Origin: Punica granatum
Lineage: Eukaryota; Streptophyta; Magnoliopsida; Myrtales; Lythraceae
Reading direction: 5' to 3'
Assembly (NCBI RefSeq): GCF_007655135.1
Contig: NC_045128.1
Coordinates: 27,560,811-27,624,810, forward strand
DNA length: 64,000 bases
Below, in pieces: positions 1 to 12,586 of this stretch. The number at the start of each line of letters is the position of its first letter. Position 1 is the stretch's first letter. The position numbers and the translations under genes were made by a program. The notes under the pieces were generated by a model. It did not search any database. It was not told the origin of the DNA and was given only the letters and a program-made list of their open reading frames with translations.

Positions 1-1331
1 TATGTAAGATCCGGGCCGCACACATGTCCAAGATCTTTTTACTTTAAGATTAATCCTCTCATAATTTGACTATCAATATTTTCGACCACGCATCTTCTGG
101 ACAACGCTCGATCAGGCCCATGAACGATTCAATCTGATCCAATTCGATATGAAACCGAACTGAAATATACCGATTCAATCAAATAAATAAAAAATTTATT
201 TAAAACTTTAAAAACAAGGAATAAAAGAAAAAGGAATAATAAAACAATAAAATAAACAATTCGATACAAATGCAACAAACAGATATATATGTGTGTGTGT
301 GTGTGTACACTTAAACACCAAAAAATAAAACGAGCCACCACGAGTTTTATTCCCGCGGCTAAATAATCCCCCTTGAAGCCTCAAATCTTAGGCCTCGTGC
401 TTTCTTCTCGCGATTTCCCCGAAAACATGAATTTCTGTGTGGTCCGGCAAAATTTTATCGGCTCGTGCCATGGGACGGTAGGAGAAGTCCTCACAAACTC
501 TAATTCGACGCAGGTCAGTTGTTCCGTTCCAGTTCTGCTGGATTTTTTCAATGTTGTATCGAATTGCTAATTCTCTCTTTAGGTTGGAAGTCAACTCGGG
601 GATGAGCTTGACTGTTCAGCGCGTGTTTGAGCTCTTTCTGGTGGTGTGGTTTTCGATTGAAGAAGCTGAGGATTTGTGGAGTTAGCGGATTGTCAAGTTT
701 TCCGTGTGTCTCAAGTTCACAGAAGTGATCAAGCATGGTCAAGAAGATACGTACTCGAAAATATTGATAATCAAGTTATGAGGGGTGATTATTAAAGGAA
801 AAAGATCTTGGATGCGTGAACAACCTAGATCTTATCTAACGAGATCTAACGGCAGAAAATAGCTAGCCAACCACTCTATAATCTCCAAAATAGTCATTGA
901 TTTTAATATATATCTAAAAAAATCGGTTTGTGCGAGGAAATATTGTCTGGTGCTTGTTATTTAGCACAAATGACGAAATTATATCATAATATTGATTGGT
1001 AAAGCATAATAAAAATATACAAAATTTCATGTCCTTATATCTCTCATATTCCACTCTTTTTATTTAACAATCAATCAAATATATAATATATAAAGCCTTG
1101 GGTAATCACCAGAGGCTACCACCATGCACATTTGGCAAAATTGAGCATTCTCATGCATTTGTAGCCACCATCCACATTCATTAGTGATATGCATTAAGTA
1201 CCTATTGTGAATGACATAATTTTAATGGCATAAATATTTGATTTCATAATCAAATATTCAATATCATATTATTATTACTATTATATCAAATGTTGTGGAA
1301 ACAATTGCTGTAGTGAAAACTAATAATAACA

Positions 1332-1384
<53 letters not shown>

Positions 1385-2290
1385 CAAATGTTGTAGACAG
1401 AAACAATTGCTGGAGTGAAAAATAATAATAACAATTGCTGGAGTCAAATATTTTCATAGCTTTCACCAAATGAAATAATTGTTGGGGACAAAATAATAAT
1501 AATAATAATAATGAAATAATTAATTGGGATAAAAGTAATTATTTGATAATGTTTAAGTTTAAAAATCTCTCATAATTTTATAGAAATGTTAGTGATTGTT
1601 TTATGTTTCATATTCACAATTATTCACATTTAAATTTCCTACTCTACTGATAATATGTTAATTTGGTATTTTATGTAAATAACTTACAAAAAAAAAAGAT
1701 GAGTGAAAAGTTGTGCTAGACTTAAGAAATGAAATCTATTATGTAATATTTTAAAAATCATAATTTCAAGTATCACAAGATAATGCAATGATTAAATTTA
1801 GATTTACGATTTATGAAGACAAATTTTGATTCGTTATTTTATCCAATTCACCAATTAAATGCATCATTCTAAATATTTATAACTTTGGAGATATCCGCAA
1901 ATTATCTTACAAAAAATTCATAAAATACATATTTACAAAATAAGATTTGATTTTTTTTCCTATTAAGTAAGTGATAATTCATAGAGATTTCCTCATAAAT
2001 AATAACCATGCACAAGGTACCGGTAAGTGGCCAAGACATTTAAGTCTCAGCCAGCTGTAGATCAATGCATAATGAAGTTTCTAATACCAGCTGGATTTCA
2101 TTTATCCAACAAACATCATAATTCCTTTAACTTTTACTGCTTATATTTTTCTTTCTTAAATTATAAAATAGGAAACTCGAATATAATGATAAAATTCTAA
2201 TAAGCAGTCAATCCATGTAGATATATACAAGCCTTAATATATAGTTTTGCCCAAAAAGGGCCACAAATCAGTACTTCCATAGGGAAAGCT
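1..2290. other. Intergenic, AT-rich, no gene recognised
   Basis: No open frame here has a recognisable domain. Positions 360-760 are richer in GC and contain donor-like (about 528) and acceptor-like (about 582) junctions, so a leader exon of a gene outside the window is possible but unproven. The rest is AT-rich. A (GT)n run lies at 291-306 and a long (TTA)n run at 1332-1384. Confidence 0.5.
1332..1384. repeat. (TTA)n microsatellite
   Basis: About 17 uninterrupted TTA units. The flanks hold near-copies of each other (a segment beginning CAAATGTTGT and containing AACAATTGCT at about 1287 and 1385), so the microsatellite sits inside a local duplication. Confidence 0.95.
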
Positions 2291-2378
2291 CATCTTGAAA
2301 GAGAATTACTGGCGGCAAACCTCACACATCAGTAACTACGATAAATATACTACAAATCAAACCCAAGATGAGGAAACA

Positions 2379-5300
2379 TCAAGACAAGCGCAGTCCACGA
2401 GTGAAGATGTCTTCAAGAGACCGAGCATACCTCCTTGTGTTGCTCTTCTCCTTCTTGATTTCGAGCAGCCTATCATAGACACACCAAGGGAAGCTCAGGT
2501 AATGGTCCCGCTTCAGGCCCTCGTTATAGACCCCCCAGTAGCTCGGGTGATATGTGACATAGTACCAAGCTGATGCCTTCGCGTCCAGATTCTCAGGTTC
2601 CAAACTGTCTGACCCTGTCGCCTTCTCATTGAACCATGTCCTTGCTTCCTTCCTCAGGGCCTTGACAGCCATAGTGATAGAGTCCGAGTCCCTCCTCTTA
2701 CTGAATGACTTCGACAACTTCATGATATTGCCACTAAGTATCTCCGCCTCAGTCCTGATCCCATAGTAGTCCATGATGTTGCCCAATTTGAAGTCGTAGT
2801 TGCCCTTGTAATAAAAAGCATCATCCACATAATCCTCGAAGCCCTCAACTTCCATATCAGGGTCATAGGACCGCCTAGCATCTTCCTTCATGAAGGTCCG
2901 GAGGGAAGTGGAATCAGGAGCTATGTCCCTCACCTCTCGGAAAAGCTTCCCGATTACATTCTTGGATTCATAGGTGGGCTTGTCGAGCTTCTCCATGAAG
3001 TCAGGATATTCTTTAGCATACAGATTGGGAGGGATCTCAGCAGGCACGCCCGTTTTTGGGAAATCAACGGCAATAGAGAATAGCTTTGCGAGTTCGATAC
3101 ACTCCGGGCATCTCGCCTTTGCACTGCTCCGATCAGCAAACACAGTGTGGGCATTAGCTATTATTCCCAGGCTGTCATTGAGAATGTAGTTCACGAAGTA
3201 CTCTTCCACTTCCTGCTCAAGCAACAACCCAGACTACAAATAAGTAAAACATTGATGATTGATTTTTGTAACTCCCAACAGTCGAACTGTAAATGATCAC
3301 ATATTATCCCCGATTTTCTAATCTTGTACACTTCAGGATACATAACAAGGAGCATTTACAATGATTTATTGATTAACTGAACCAAATCACAACTTTGCCA
3401 ATTTCTTATTCCACCAATTACATGAGTGATTCTATTAAGCAATGTCTCAAGTAATATGCTGTATCATGTGACGAGGGCAAACTACCTAAGTAATCAAATG
3501 TTAAGATCTTCAAGATTGTCAGATGGAGGAGCTAAATATAAAAAGTCTGCGGTACCTCAATCCTAACATCGTGGTCTAATTCAACTGTCGGGGCTGGTGT
3601 ATAGTCCATAGGCTGATCTTGAACAGGCGGAATCAATCCAGAGTCCCAAGAGACAAAATAAATATCCCCATCCAGATCACTCCCTGAGCATTCATTTGGG
3701 TGAGGCCTGAACTCAAAATCCAATTCAAAAGGCATAGTTGATTACCAAACCATTTCACACTATAGGCAGAAGAAACTAAGCATATGACCATCTCATCAAC
3801 TTTAACATATACTTACTTATCCAGCTAACTTTCAGCTCAGCATAAAATCTAAACTGTCATAAAGCTCAACTTTTGGTCTCTACTGCCAGCGAGGTTATCT
3901 GTTTCATGGTTGAAGAGCAAAGAATGGATTCTTTCTTTTGGCTGATCCAGAGACTGACATAATCAGAAGAAAGTATATACTATAGCAAGCATACTACTGC
4001 TAGCTTCTGGAAAAACAGAAATGTTAAACAGATGCATAAAGATCTCAAAGGGGGAATGACAATTTCACAATGGCTGAATGATTATAGGCTCCAAGTAGAA
4101 AGTCTGTGCCAACACATCATATACATAACATAAAAAGAAAAGAGACATGCAACCAAAGTACCTCATTCCTTTCTGGGGGAAAACAACGCAATCCACCATA
4201 TGGTGCAAAGCTGGTACATTCACAGCTCTGAGAACTCGAACATCACCAGGATGCAGGCAAGGGTTCTTTGCAACCACTACTCGTCCCTGGACAACAAAAG
4301 ATTCATCCGATGCTGTACCAGTGTGCATGCAGGTATTATCCAGCAACTGTCCCAGTTTTCGACCCGAAAACTGCACGAATACCTGTCCATACTCTAAGGT
4401 CCGGGTCTCGTCCAGGCAACCCATCATTGATCTCCCTCCAGGTATAAAAATCCTGGTCTTTGTCCTCAGGTCAAACAGCTTCGAAGCACGGAAAGTACGA
4501 AGCATCATTGACAGGAATGGTTCCTTATCCGGCTCATACCCACACACAAGCATCTGCTTGAGGACCTGAGTATTCTCACCAGGAGCCATGAGATCTAGAG
4601 CTTCCTGCGCCTTCAAAGGATCTTTTAGAATAGAGTCTAACTGATCCACAGCTTCTCTCTGTTTTCGCTCAAAAACTTCATCGGGAACACCTAGAGTTGA
4701 TAGGAGAGAGATGATCTGTCGGTTCAGAAAGCACGGTTGGTACTTGCTCCATGCCAAGACATTCAGTTTCGTGTCTGAGGATTCATACTTTCTCATGCTC
4801 TTGCGCAGTGATAACTTCACGGGCAAGGTCGGGTCAATGGCCACAACACCTTTATATCCCCCATACCGTATCTGAAATGCTGATGGAGTATAACCTTTAA
4901 AGCTGCATTTTTTTGCAACTTTCTTTGCGAAATCTTCAGATACTTTCCCAATTCCATCAGAAAAAATATAGCGCTTCCCGCCACGAATAACCTCAATATC
5001 AGGAATTTCTTCAGTTTCATACCATTCCACCGAAAGAGTTTCAGTGGATGAGCTTAAGGATTGGCCTAGTCGTGCAGCATATTTCGCCACGTTCCTGATT
5101 TGATGGAACTCACCTATGGATTCCCTAATAGTATCAGCTGTGCATCCATCTATCGGAGCAAACATCCATGCAGAATTTTCACGTAGCTGACTAGAGGAGA
5201 AAGCAAGGAATTCAAACTTCTTATCACCTATGGTTATTCCATTCTGAAGGGTAGACAGAATTCTTGTAAAAATTTCTGTTCTCATACCACTGTTGGCTAC

Positions 5301-6936
5301 AGAACCACGAGGAGATAAAACTGTGGAATGAACTTTATCGAGATCTTCGTCCACGAAAGAGATTCGGAGGAAATTATCAGTATACTCAGAGTACCTCCGC
5401 AGAACTCGATTTGACACATTAACTTCTGGACCAGAAAAGTACACTTTGCAAGGAGTTATCTGAACCCTGTGAACATACATCAGGCCCTCATCCAAAGATA
5501 TCAAAGGCGACCGCATACTACGCCGCCGTATCAGATGCTTATTTTTCATGCAGATCAGGTACTGCTCCTCAAGCCACCTCTTCGGATGGTAACAACATTC
5601 TTTTAGATAATACAGTTTCTCTAGAGCATACTCTATGAAACTGACGTCCACCCGGCGTGGATCAACGAGTCGATAGAAGGAAGAGTCAAGACAGGGTCCT
5701 GGAAGACACCCATTCTGTACCAACAGATTGATCTTGAATAGTATCTTGTAGGGAATATCACTACCTATGGGGGGCTGCACGATAGGAACTAGGTTCAGAT
5801 TGCGAGAGAAACTGGAGCCACTCTCCATAGCAAATATGCCTTCAATTTCCCTATAAGCAGCGAAATTCTCCTGAAAATCTGGGAGCTTAGACGCATGAAA
5901 GATCTCAAGGCACATTACGGAAGATTGCCCGATACAAGCAGATGGAGTAAAATCCGTTGCTCTCACCCATTGGTCATCTGAACCAACCTTGCAATAGTTG
6001 TATAAGGGACTCTCCAGTATATTACTTGCAGGGTTTGCATCTTTTCTGAAAATACGAGGAGCACCGAACAGCTGAAAATTATCAAACAAATAAGGGTTAC
6101 AACAGTATTTCCGGATCTCCATTAACATAGAAGCCCAATACCGTCTAAACGATATAAAGTAAGAATTGTGTCTGCATGGCCAATGCCATTCCTAATTACA
6201 AACAAGAAAAAAGCTAGAATCATTTGTAAAGGAACTGGCTAGAACCATAACAGTACAAGATATGTAATGGATTCTCACCATGTCATGCATCACTACGTTA
6301 TAGGGGATGAAAAGAGACTACTTGTGCAAGACCCATGGTAGTAACAGAGATTATTAACCCATCATTTATGCTCAGGAAATGAAGAAAACTAAGAACATTA
6401 ACTATTGAAAACAACGAAAGAACCTGAATTAGCAGATAAATGGTGCCACGGCCTCGTTGACGTTGAAGCTTAATTTGCCAGATGTTCTCATATGAAAGGT
6501 CAAGCTTATATTCCACTCGATTATAAAACAAAACAAAGTAGAATCTTCTCAATCCAACCCCAAAATCAACAGAAACATTCTGCACTTTCCACAGGGTGGA
6601 GAACTGCTGCTCGGAAATCTGACACCCAAAGTGCAATGTTACACCTTCCATACTATGTGATAGGATTCTCGGTTTCGGTACAATATCATGCTCGACCTTG
6701 CGAGCAGTCAGATATGATTTCCCATACCACAATCGTGGACTGGCCAAACGGATTATTCTGTCAGCATCTTCAGCTGTCATGAACTGCACGATCGCGTATA
6801 ATCGACTGCCGCTTTTGGCTGGTCTAACTTTAATGGCATAAACAGTTCCCTCGCCTGTTATTTGTTCTAAGAATCCCTGAACTGTCTGTGCTGACGTAGA
6901 AGAAGGGAAGCCGTGTAAATTGACTGTCTTTCCCAT
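2379..6936 (-). CDS. RDR1: RNA-dependent RNA polymerase 1 (RDR1-type), four coding exons
   Basis: The product copies single-stranded RNA into double-stranded RNA that feeds Dicer-like enzymes, in antiviral and transposon silencing. Coding exons on the minus strand are 6936-6424, 6071-4162, 3706-3556 and 3212-2379. All introns are GT-AG and the frame stays open for 1135 aa, the usual RDR1 length. The N-terminus (MGKTVNLHGF, then TGEGTVYAIKVRP) is the RRM-like region typical of RDR1. Exon 2 joins at LLIQ/LFGAPRIF and carries the body of the polymerase (YIFSDGIGKVSE, QIRYGGYKGVV). Exon 3 carries the catalytic DLDGD at residues 818-822, inside CSGSDLDGDIYF. Exon 4 holds the conserved C-terminal domain (EEYFVNYILNDSLGIIANAH, DFPKTGVPAEIP, SAWYYVTYHP). 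I chose the ATG at 6936 because it begins MGKT; an upstream in-frame ATG at 6972 lies beyond the inferred leader splice site. No stop or frameshift was found, so the gene looks functional. RDR1 genes are commonly salicylate- and virus-induced; I did not verify such elements here. Confidence 0.95.
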
Positions 6937-7793
6937 AATTACTGTGCCGGCATACGTGCACTTTGTTTGCACCCTACCAAGGAAACCAAAAAGAAATGAT
7001 AGTCAACTCCCCTGTTACAATAACATTTAGTATGGATATGTTGATGAAACGAATAGAATGGTCCAGAATGCAAGTCATAAGAAAGTAAGTATGATATTAT
7101 GTAGACAGTAAAACACATATATTAATATGCATGCACACGCCCATAGTACGTTTATATGCATATATGTATATAGATATGATCCACTACCCAAACAGTAAAA
7201 GTCTAAATTCTTTTCATTTTTAGAATTGAAATTTATCCTAGGCTATTTGCCCCCATTAATTGAGAAAACTTAGCATGACAGGCCTAGAAAAGTAAATTTA
7301 CCAAATGTGGCAAATGTTGCTACTGACATATGCCAACTTCCCCGCAACAAAAGAGCAGTAAAGTACATCAATGGTTCTTGAACCTATGGCAATAAAATTA
7401 TGTTAGTCCTTCAAAAGTCCTAACAGAGGTATATTGCTCCATAGACTCAATAACTACTAGGGATGTAGCCATAGGCACTCAGTCCAACCCGCAGTTGAAT
7501 TCTACAATATTTTTCAAACATACGTTTTCTTTTTCTTTTTTTTTTTTGGGGGTGGGGGGGAGTAATATTCAGTTTTATTAATAATAATAATAATAATAAA
7601 GAATTTCATTATTTGCAGGATTATAGGTTAAAACTTCTTAAAATTAAAACAGAATAAATAAATATAAAGGGAGGGGGTGGAAGAGACAATGGAACCATAA
7701 ACTTGGCCCACCCAAGGCTGGTGGCTTGGTAACATAGAAGACAGGCCTGGCCACCAGTAGTGATGGGAAACCAGCAACCCCATTACATCAGTT

Positions 7794-7827
7794 CTCCGCG
7801 ATGGGGCAGCAGGGGTGCATCGCGGAG
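7794..7827. repeat. Perfect 10-bp inverted repeat (hairpin)
   Basis: The arms CTCCGCGATG (7794-7803) and CATCGCGGAG (7818-7827) are perfectly complementary around a 14-base loop. They lie in a GC-rich block inside the inferred RDR1 leader intron. It is probably part of an old repeat; no function is indicated. Confidence 0.6.
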
Positions 7828-7973
7828 CATCCCTCAAGGCCACCCCCCCTACATGGAGGCTAATTTATCTCCATGCAATGCTTCATAAAGGTAAGAGATA
7901 CTACTTACATACATGCAAATGCTACTCATTTGTCTTTTTGGTTTTCTCATTTTTCTTTTTTTATTTTGGGGGT

Positions 7974-7996
7974 GGGGGGGGGGGGGGGGGGGGGGG
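7974..7996. repeat. Poly-G run of 23
   Basis: Uninterrupted G tract following a T-rich stretch. A similar T-rich/G-rich junction (gggggtggggggg) is at 7549-7561, so both may be tails of related repeats. Length is likely to be unreliable in the assembly. Confidence 0.85.
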
Positions 7997-8000
7997 TGTT

Positions 8001-8142
8001 TGGTTCCTGATACGGTGATACCCATCTTATAAATTCTAGATCAACAATGACAAGTTATTAATTGGGGGGATTGATTCCTGATACGGTGATACCCATCTTA
8101 TAAATTCTAGATCAACAATGACAAGTTATTAATTGGGGGGTT
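8001..8142. repeat. 71-bp tandem duplication
   Basis: Two copies, 8001-8071 and 8072-8142, of a unit beginning TG(G/A)TTCCTGATACGG and ending in a G run. They differ at very few positions, which points to a recent duplication. It directly follows the poly-G run. Confidence 0.9.
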
Positions 8143-9514
8143 GGTTACAGCTGTATTAACATTTACCCCTTTCTGCAATAGAAAATGGTAGGTGAGGGGA
8201 ACTTTGTTGAGTTTTCTCAAGTTTTTTTTTTTTTTCTGAGTGAAAATTTTTCTTAAGTTATAAGTTGCAGCGAATGAACTTCCTTTCATGTCCGCAAAAC
8301 TACATAACATTCCTCGGGTAACTTATGCATAGATCTGGTATGTTTGTTCTCTTATACATTCATAAATGACAGGCACTGTTTGGAAATTATACCACTTGAT
8401 CTACAAGATATAAGTACCTCCACTAAACAAATATGCAATTTCCATTTTCAACCCAACTAATATTTTGAAAAGGAAAAAAAAAGGCAGCGATTATTGAGCC
8501 AGCTTATATCTTACTAATATCCAAAACAAGTACAAATTTTAAAACAGATCCGCCACTTTCATAATCACAAGGTATCAAAAGAAGATTAAGTTCAAACTGA
8601 AAAATCAAGCAAATTAGTTCATGTGGCCATCAGCTGCAAAAATGATGCTTCACTTCAGTGGAATGATAATGGGGTGTATTAGTGGTCAACAAGAATGTCA
8701 TCCCCCTTCTGAACAATGGTTAGCAGACATTTCAACGATAAAGAACTAGAATGTTTGCACCCTGTTGCTCTTAGTCCGATAAGAAAGCTTCATAAATCAT
8801 TATTACAGTGCTTCAAGAGCAATTATCAGTTCAACTCTGACAATCACTTTATAGTCCTGCCTACTGAAGCATGCCTTTAAGATTTCAGAAGTGAGGTTTA
8901 AATCTGTCACCAATTATTATTACCATCCGACAAAATTTAATATAGAGAACACGAGTTTGGGCACACTCTGCAGAAATTCTTCTCTAAAAGGATTTCTCAC
9001 CGAAATGGGGGCCATTCTATAGATATTTGTCGAAAAACTTGGATTAGCAAAAATACCCAAGGCACTTCGATCCGTTACGCCAGTAACTTCAGCCTACATT
9101 TTTCACTATCGACCAATACTGTAGGAGGACAAGAAATTCTTGGATGTTCCTTAAACTAACCACTTGACATGAACTATAAGAATAAAAACGGGGAAGAGAA
9201 GAAAGAGTTGCTAAAAGAATCACCTTGTTGTAAGGAAAACAGCAACCAACAAGATCAGTCGGAAACGCTCGAGCGCACAGTCCGATGAACCGAAACAGAG
9301 CTCGGGCCGATAGATGCTTCAAATTCTTGCCAAAAAGTTGCCAGTTTTATTCTAGCAGTGGCGATCGAAAGGAACAAAGGGTGACCCCCCGATACAAGTA
9401 TACTAAAGAAGGGGAAATGGTAGGGAATTTAATGAAACTAAACCCAGTTGAGGAGGGAATGTAAAGCAGGCTTGAGTCTTTTTCCTTATGCCCTGTTTAG
9501 ATTCCCAAACACTG

Positions 9515-9703
9515 GCTGCGTTTGATTTGTTAGTATGATTTTAAAATCATGATTTTGATTTTAATTTTAATTTTGATTGTGGAAAAAGACAAATGAGATG
9601 GTATTATAAATTTGACTTGAAAAACGTATATTTTTATTGTGCAGTGTGTTGAGTTAAAATCAAAATCATGATTCTAAAATCACACTAACTTTTCAAACGC
9701 AGC
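9515..9703. mobile_element. MITE with about 47-bp terminal inverted repeats
   Basis: The ends are GCTGCGTTTGA and TCAAACGCAGC, and complementarity continues inward for about 47 bp through the AAAATCATGATTTTGATTTT zone with few mismatches. It has no coding capacity and is 189 bp long. Target-site duplications are not clear. It lies just upstream of the inferred RDR1 leader exon. Confidence 0.75.
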
Positions 9704-9915
9704 TTTAATTTTAACTTTAACTTTAACTTTAACTTTAAGTCACTGCACAACAAAAACACACATTTTCCAAGCCAAAAATTTTAAAAAAAACTTTAAACTC
9801 ACCACACTACACAACAAAAACACACGTTGCCCAAATCAAATTTATAATCACATCTCATTTATCATTTTTCACGATCAAAATCAAAATTAAAGTTACTTTA
9901 TCTCTAAATCCAAAC
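9704..9915. mobile_element. Degenerate MITE-like segment beside the preceding MITE
   Basis: It contains a short hexamer run (AACTTT, about 9716-9738) and two copies of a block around GCACAACAAAAACACAC (about 9744 and 9801). It ends in ATCAAAATCAAAATTAAAG, which resembles the internal zone of the 9515-9703 element. It is probably a nested or rearranged relative. Confidence 0.45.
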
Positions 9916-10243
9916 CCACCCTTTCCTTCTCTGACTAGAGGCAGACTCAGACTCAAAAGTTCTTGAAAAGGCTAATCGGCGGATTACGGCCGATCATGAT
10001 CATCATACACAGTCGATAATGGCTCACAGTCAAAGAAGTGGCAAGATCAGAGACTAAAGCACAAGCCAAGCTTCGTTCTTCGTCCAAGCCTCTTATCAGT
10101 AGGATCTACAGTGACAGGAAAGGATTCCAAGCTACAGAGGATTATCAGTGCAAGAAAGGGAGCCCTCACCGGTGGATGGAGAAGCTCAGGGGACGAATAT
10201 AACGCCGGCGACGGAGAGGAAGAGACGGAGTGAGGTCGTCGTT

Positions 10244-10447
10244 ATGGCCGAGCTCCAAGTCAAGGATGAGTCCACTCTCTGGCTTCACTCACTGCTTCTC
10301 TCGAGTCAACTTCCCAAGCAAGTTAAGGAATTCTTGGCGGCCTCTGATTATATTTCCTCTCGGAAGGACAAAAGTCTGAGATTCCCTTCGGTGGGCCCCA
10401 GCCACTTCTACCATGTGATCCCCAAGTTTGTGACCCTCATCTGTTGA
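10244..10447 (+). pseudogene. Orphan coding exon, function not recognised
   Basis: From the ATG at 10244 the frame begins MAELQVKDESTLWLHSLLLS and continues through QVKEFLAASDYISSRKDKSL and FPSVGPSHFYHVIPKF. The composition is like a real protein and GC is higher than in the flanks. The frame is open upstream to an ATG at 10148. A GT (CCCAA/GTTTGT, about 10429) could be a donor, but I found no convincing continuation in the following 5 kb. It may be the first exon of a truncated gene or a captured fragment. I do not recognise the family. Confidence 0.35.
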
Positions 10448-10546
10448 TCCTCATGCTTTAGTTTATTATGATTTGATCCCTGTACAATTAGAGCTTCCCG
10501 CAATGCCCAAATTGTTAGCATGTTATGGTAAAGACATAGGGTATGC

Positions 10547-10695
10547 CTCATTTACACCACTCTTTTTCAAAATCAAAATCAAAATCAAATAACTCATATA
10601 AAGTCAAAAGGTAGGCCCCATACATAACCATTTATACCACTCTTTTTCAAAATCAAAATCTAATTTTAAAATGTTAGTTACAAACCAAATGCAGA
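10547..10695. mobile_element. Truncated MITE (same family as 41545-41774 and 44850-45083)
   Basis: It has the family hallmarks TTTATACCACTCTTTTTC, AACTCATATAAAGTC and a terminal segment ending in CAAACCAAATGCAG. The other inverted terminus is missing. Confidence 0.6.
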
Positions 10696-10699
10696 AGTG

Positions 10700-12586
10700 A
10701 TTTCAAAATTATATTTTCCATTCATATCACCATCTAAATAAATAGAACTGACTAGACGTCGATTGAAAGGAATCACCTGTTTTATTAATGTTTACACTTA
10801 TTTTCCACATAATTTGGGCCACAATGGATAATATCTAAGGACTTGAGGAGCTTCGTGTTGGAAGATCGAATGTCAGTTGCGAAGCCTAGTTCCATATGGA
10901 TGCACAATGGCGAAAGAAACCTGCTAAAATCAAGTTTATGGCAACACCTGAATTGGTCCACCGAAGATAGGGACATGACACGCAGTGTTGGAGGTGGTAA
11001 GATCCCATTTAGTTTTAGGTCCAATCTGGAATAGAAACAAAGGAAGACTTGACTCAGCTTGGAATCATCGGTACAACACTGCTCATTGTGCCCGACCCGA
11101 TTAGGATGTGAAGATGGCAAGAATTGTGCAATTGACAATGATTCAAGACATGTGACAAGATCTCGTCAACTGGGGGATTTCCATGCAAGAGACATCTACA
11201 GAGTTGCTAGGGATGAATTGAGGGAGCCGAGGTGGCAGTCATCTCTCTAAAATTTTCACTAAGAAATTTTACATTTTTTGATGAAATTTCTTATATTTAC
11301 CTCTCATAATTCGGAAAAACTACCGTATCATTCGCCCCCTCTTAAGTCCAAACCCTAGATCCATCCCCAAGTTGCGGAGAAAGACAAGATCAAACATTCG
11401 TCTTACATGGAAGTTATGAATATGCAGCTTGATCCCATACATTTTTGAGAAATTTACTATCTTCTTCCATCTCATTCATGAGGTGTCCTCGATGCCAAAT
11501 TGGTTGGAAAAGATTATATAGAACACAATTGTTAGGTTTAGATTTTATTTCGATTATTCCTTGTTTTAGATTTTAACTTCAGCAATCAGAAATAATTGAA
11601 GATTTGTCCTCTAAGATTACTAGGATATTTCTTCCTTTTTATTATGATTTAATGTTTAGATAATCATTGGAGAGAATTACTCCAAATAGTAATTTTTAGG
11701 GTAGATCTTTTACTTTGCTTCCATCTCCATGTTTATGGCGTATAGGAGATTGTTAGACGACGCTACAAATATTCGAAATCAGATACTTTGTAAGCCCCAT
11801 TGGGCATTTTAAACACGAACTTATCTTTTATATCTTTATTTTTATCAAACCTTTATATTCGTACAGTTACATTATCGCAATTACCTTTCCGCACATTTAT
11901 CCTTACTACGCATTAACCTGCTCTATGAAGCAAGCTAGTTTGACCTTCCAAGATTGTTTGGCTGCCGGTCCGTTGGTTTTTGCTTGCCTAGATTCACAAG
12001 AACGATGAGGCATTTTATGAAATAGGTTAGACTCACCCTTTCGGCTACCAATAGCCGAAAACCATATCCTCACAGACCAACTTGGGATGTGAGGTAATTG
12101 TCGTCTTAGATTAACTCTTGGGCCATCTCAACATTGCACTTTGATTTTTAGCACTTGCTTGTATTGGGAAGAATCATAGACGCAAAATTGTCTAATTACA
12201 TCATCTATCTCATTTCCAATCGATTGACTCATTAGAATCCAACCACCAACTAGACTTATGAACCTCTTAGGCCGTGGCGCTATATTCGAGCACAATAAGG
12301 TCGGCTGGTGGTTTTGCTGCAAATTCTAGGGATTGTGCCTGGCACGCCTAGCAATTCTATCTCACAAGAGATCCGCCACGTGAAGATTAAAAATAGGATT
12401 AACGTAACTTAACATGAAATAATTGCAAGATTATAAGCTTGTGAGACTCAAAGAAATTCATGGATCCCACCCACCATCCATGGTGGCTAAGCTCGGTCTC
12501 CTGTGTTGTGTTCTTATGTGGGTCTCACGTGAAAACGTTTGTCGTTTTCAAATATGCATAGTAACTAATGAAGAATCTCATGCATG
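10700..12586. other. Gene-free stretch
   Basis: The frames around 10785-11250 are open on both strands but show no known domain. From about 11330 to 12400 the sequence looks like degenerate non-coding repeat, with motifs such as CGCATTAACCT that recur loosely near 19270. I see no gene. Confidence 0.5.

Larger units (their letters stand above)
6974..9223 (-). other. Probable 5'-leader intron of RDR1
   Basis: An acceptor (pyrimidine-rich, ending TTGGTAG) falls 37 bases before the RDR1 ATG, and a good donor (ACAAG/GTGATTC) lies at 9224/9223. Joining them gives a 2.25-kb leader intron and a leader exon upstream of 9224, perhaps starting near 9300-9450. RDR1 genes often have a leader intron, but no transcript is available here. 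The interval holds no coding region, only a structured GC-rich stretch (7660-7860), a poly-G tract and a 71-bp duplication. Confidence 0.45.

Noticed and set aside
2295..2573. Open frame on the plus strand over the last RDR1 exon
   Set aside because: Antisense to a conserved RDR1 exon with full family similarity.
9716..9738. Telomere-like hexamers (AACTTT)n
   Set aside because: The unit is not the plant telomere unit (CCCTAAA) and the run is short. A local simple repeat.
10785..11250. Overlapping open frames on both strands
   Set aside because: No recognisable domain and no supporting splice context. Treated as chance frames in a repeat-like region.
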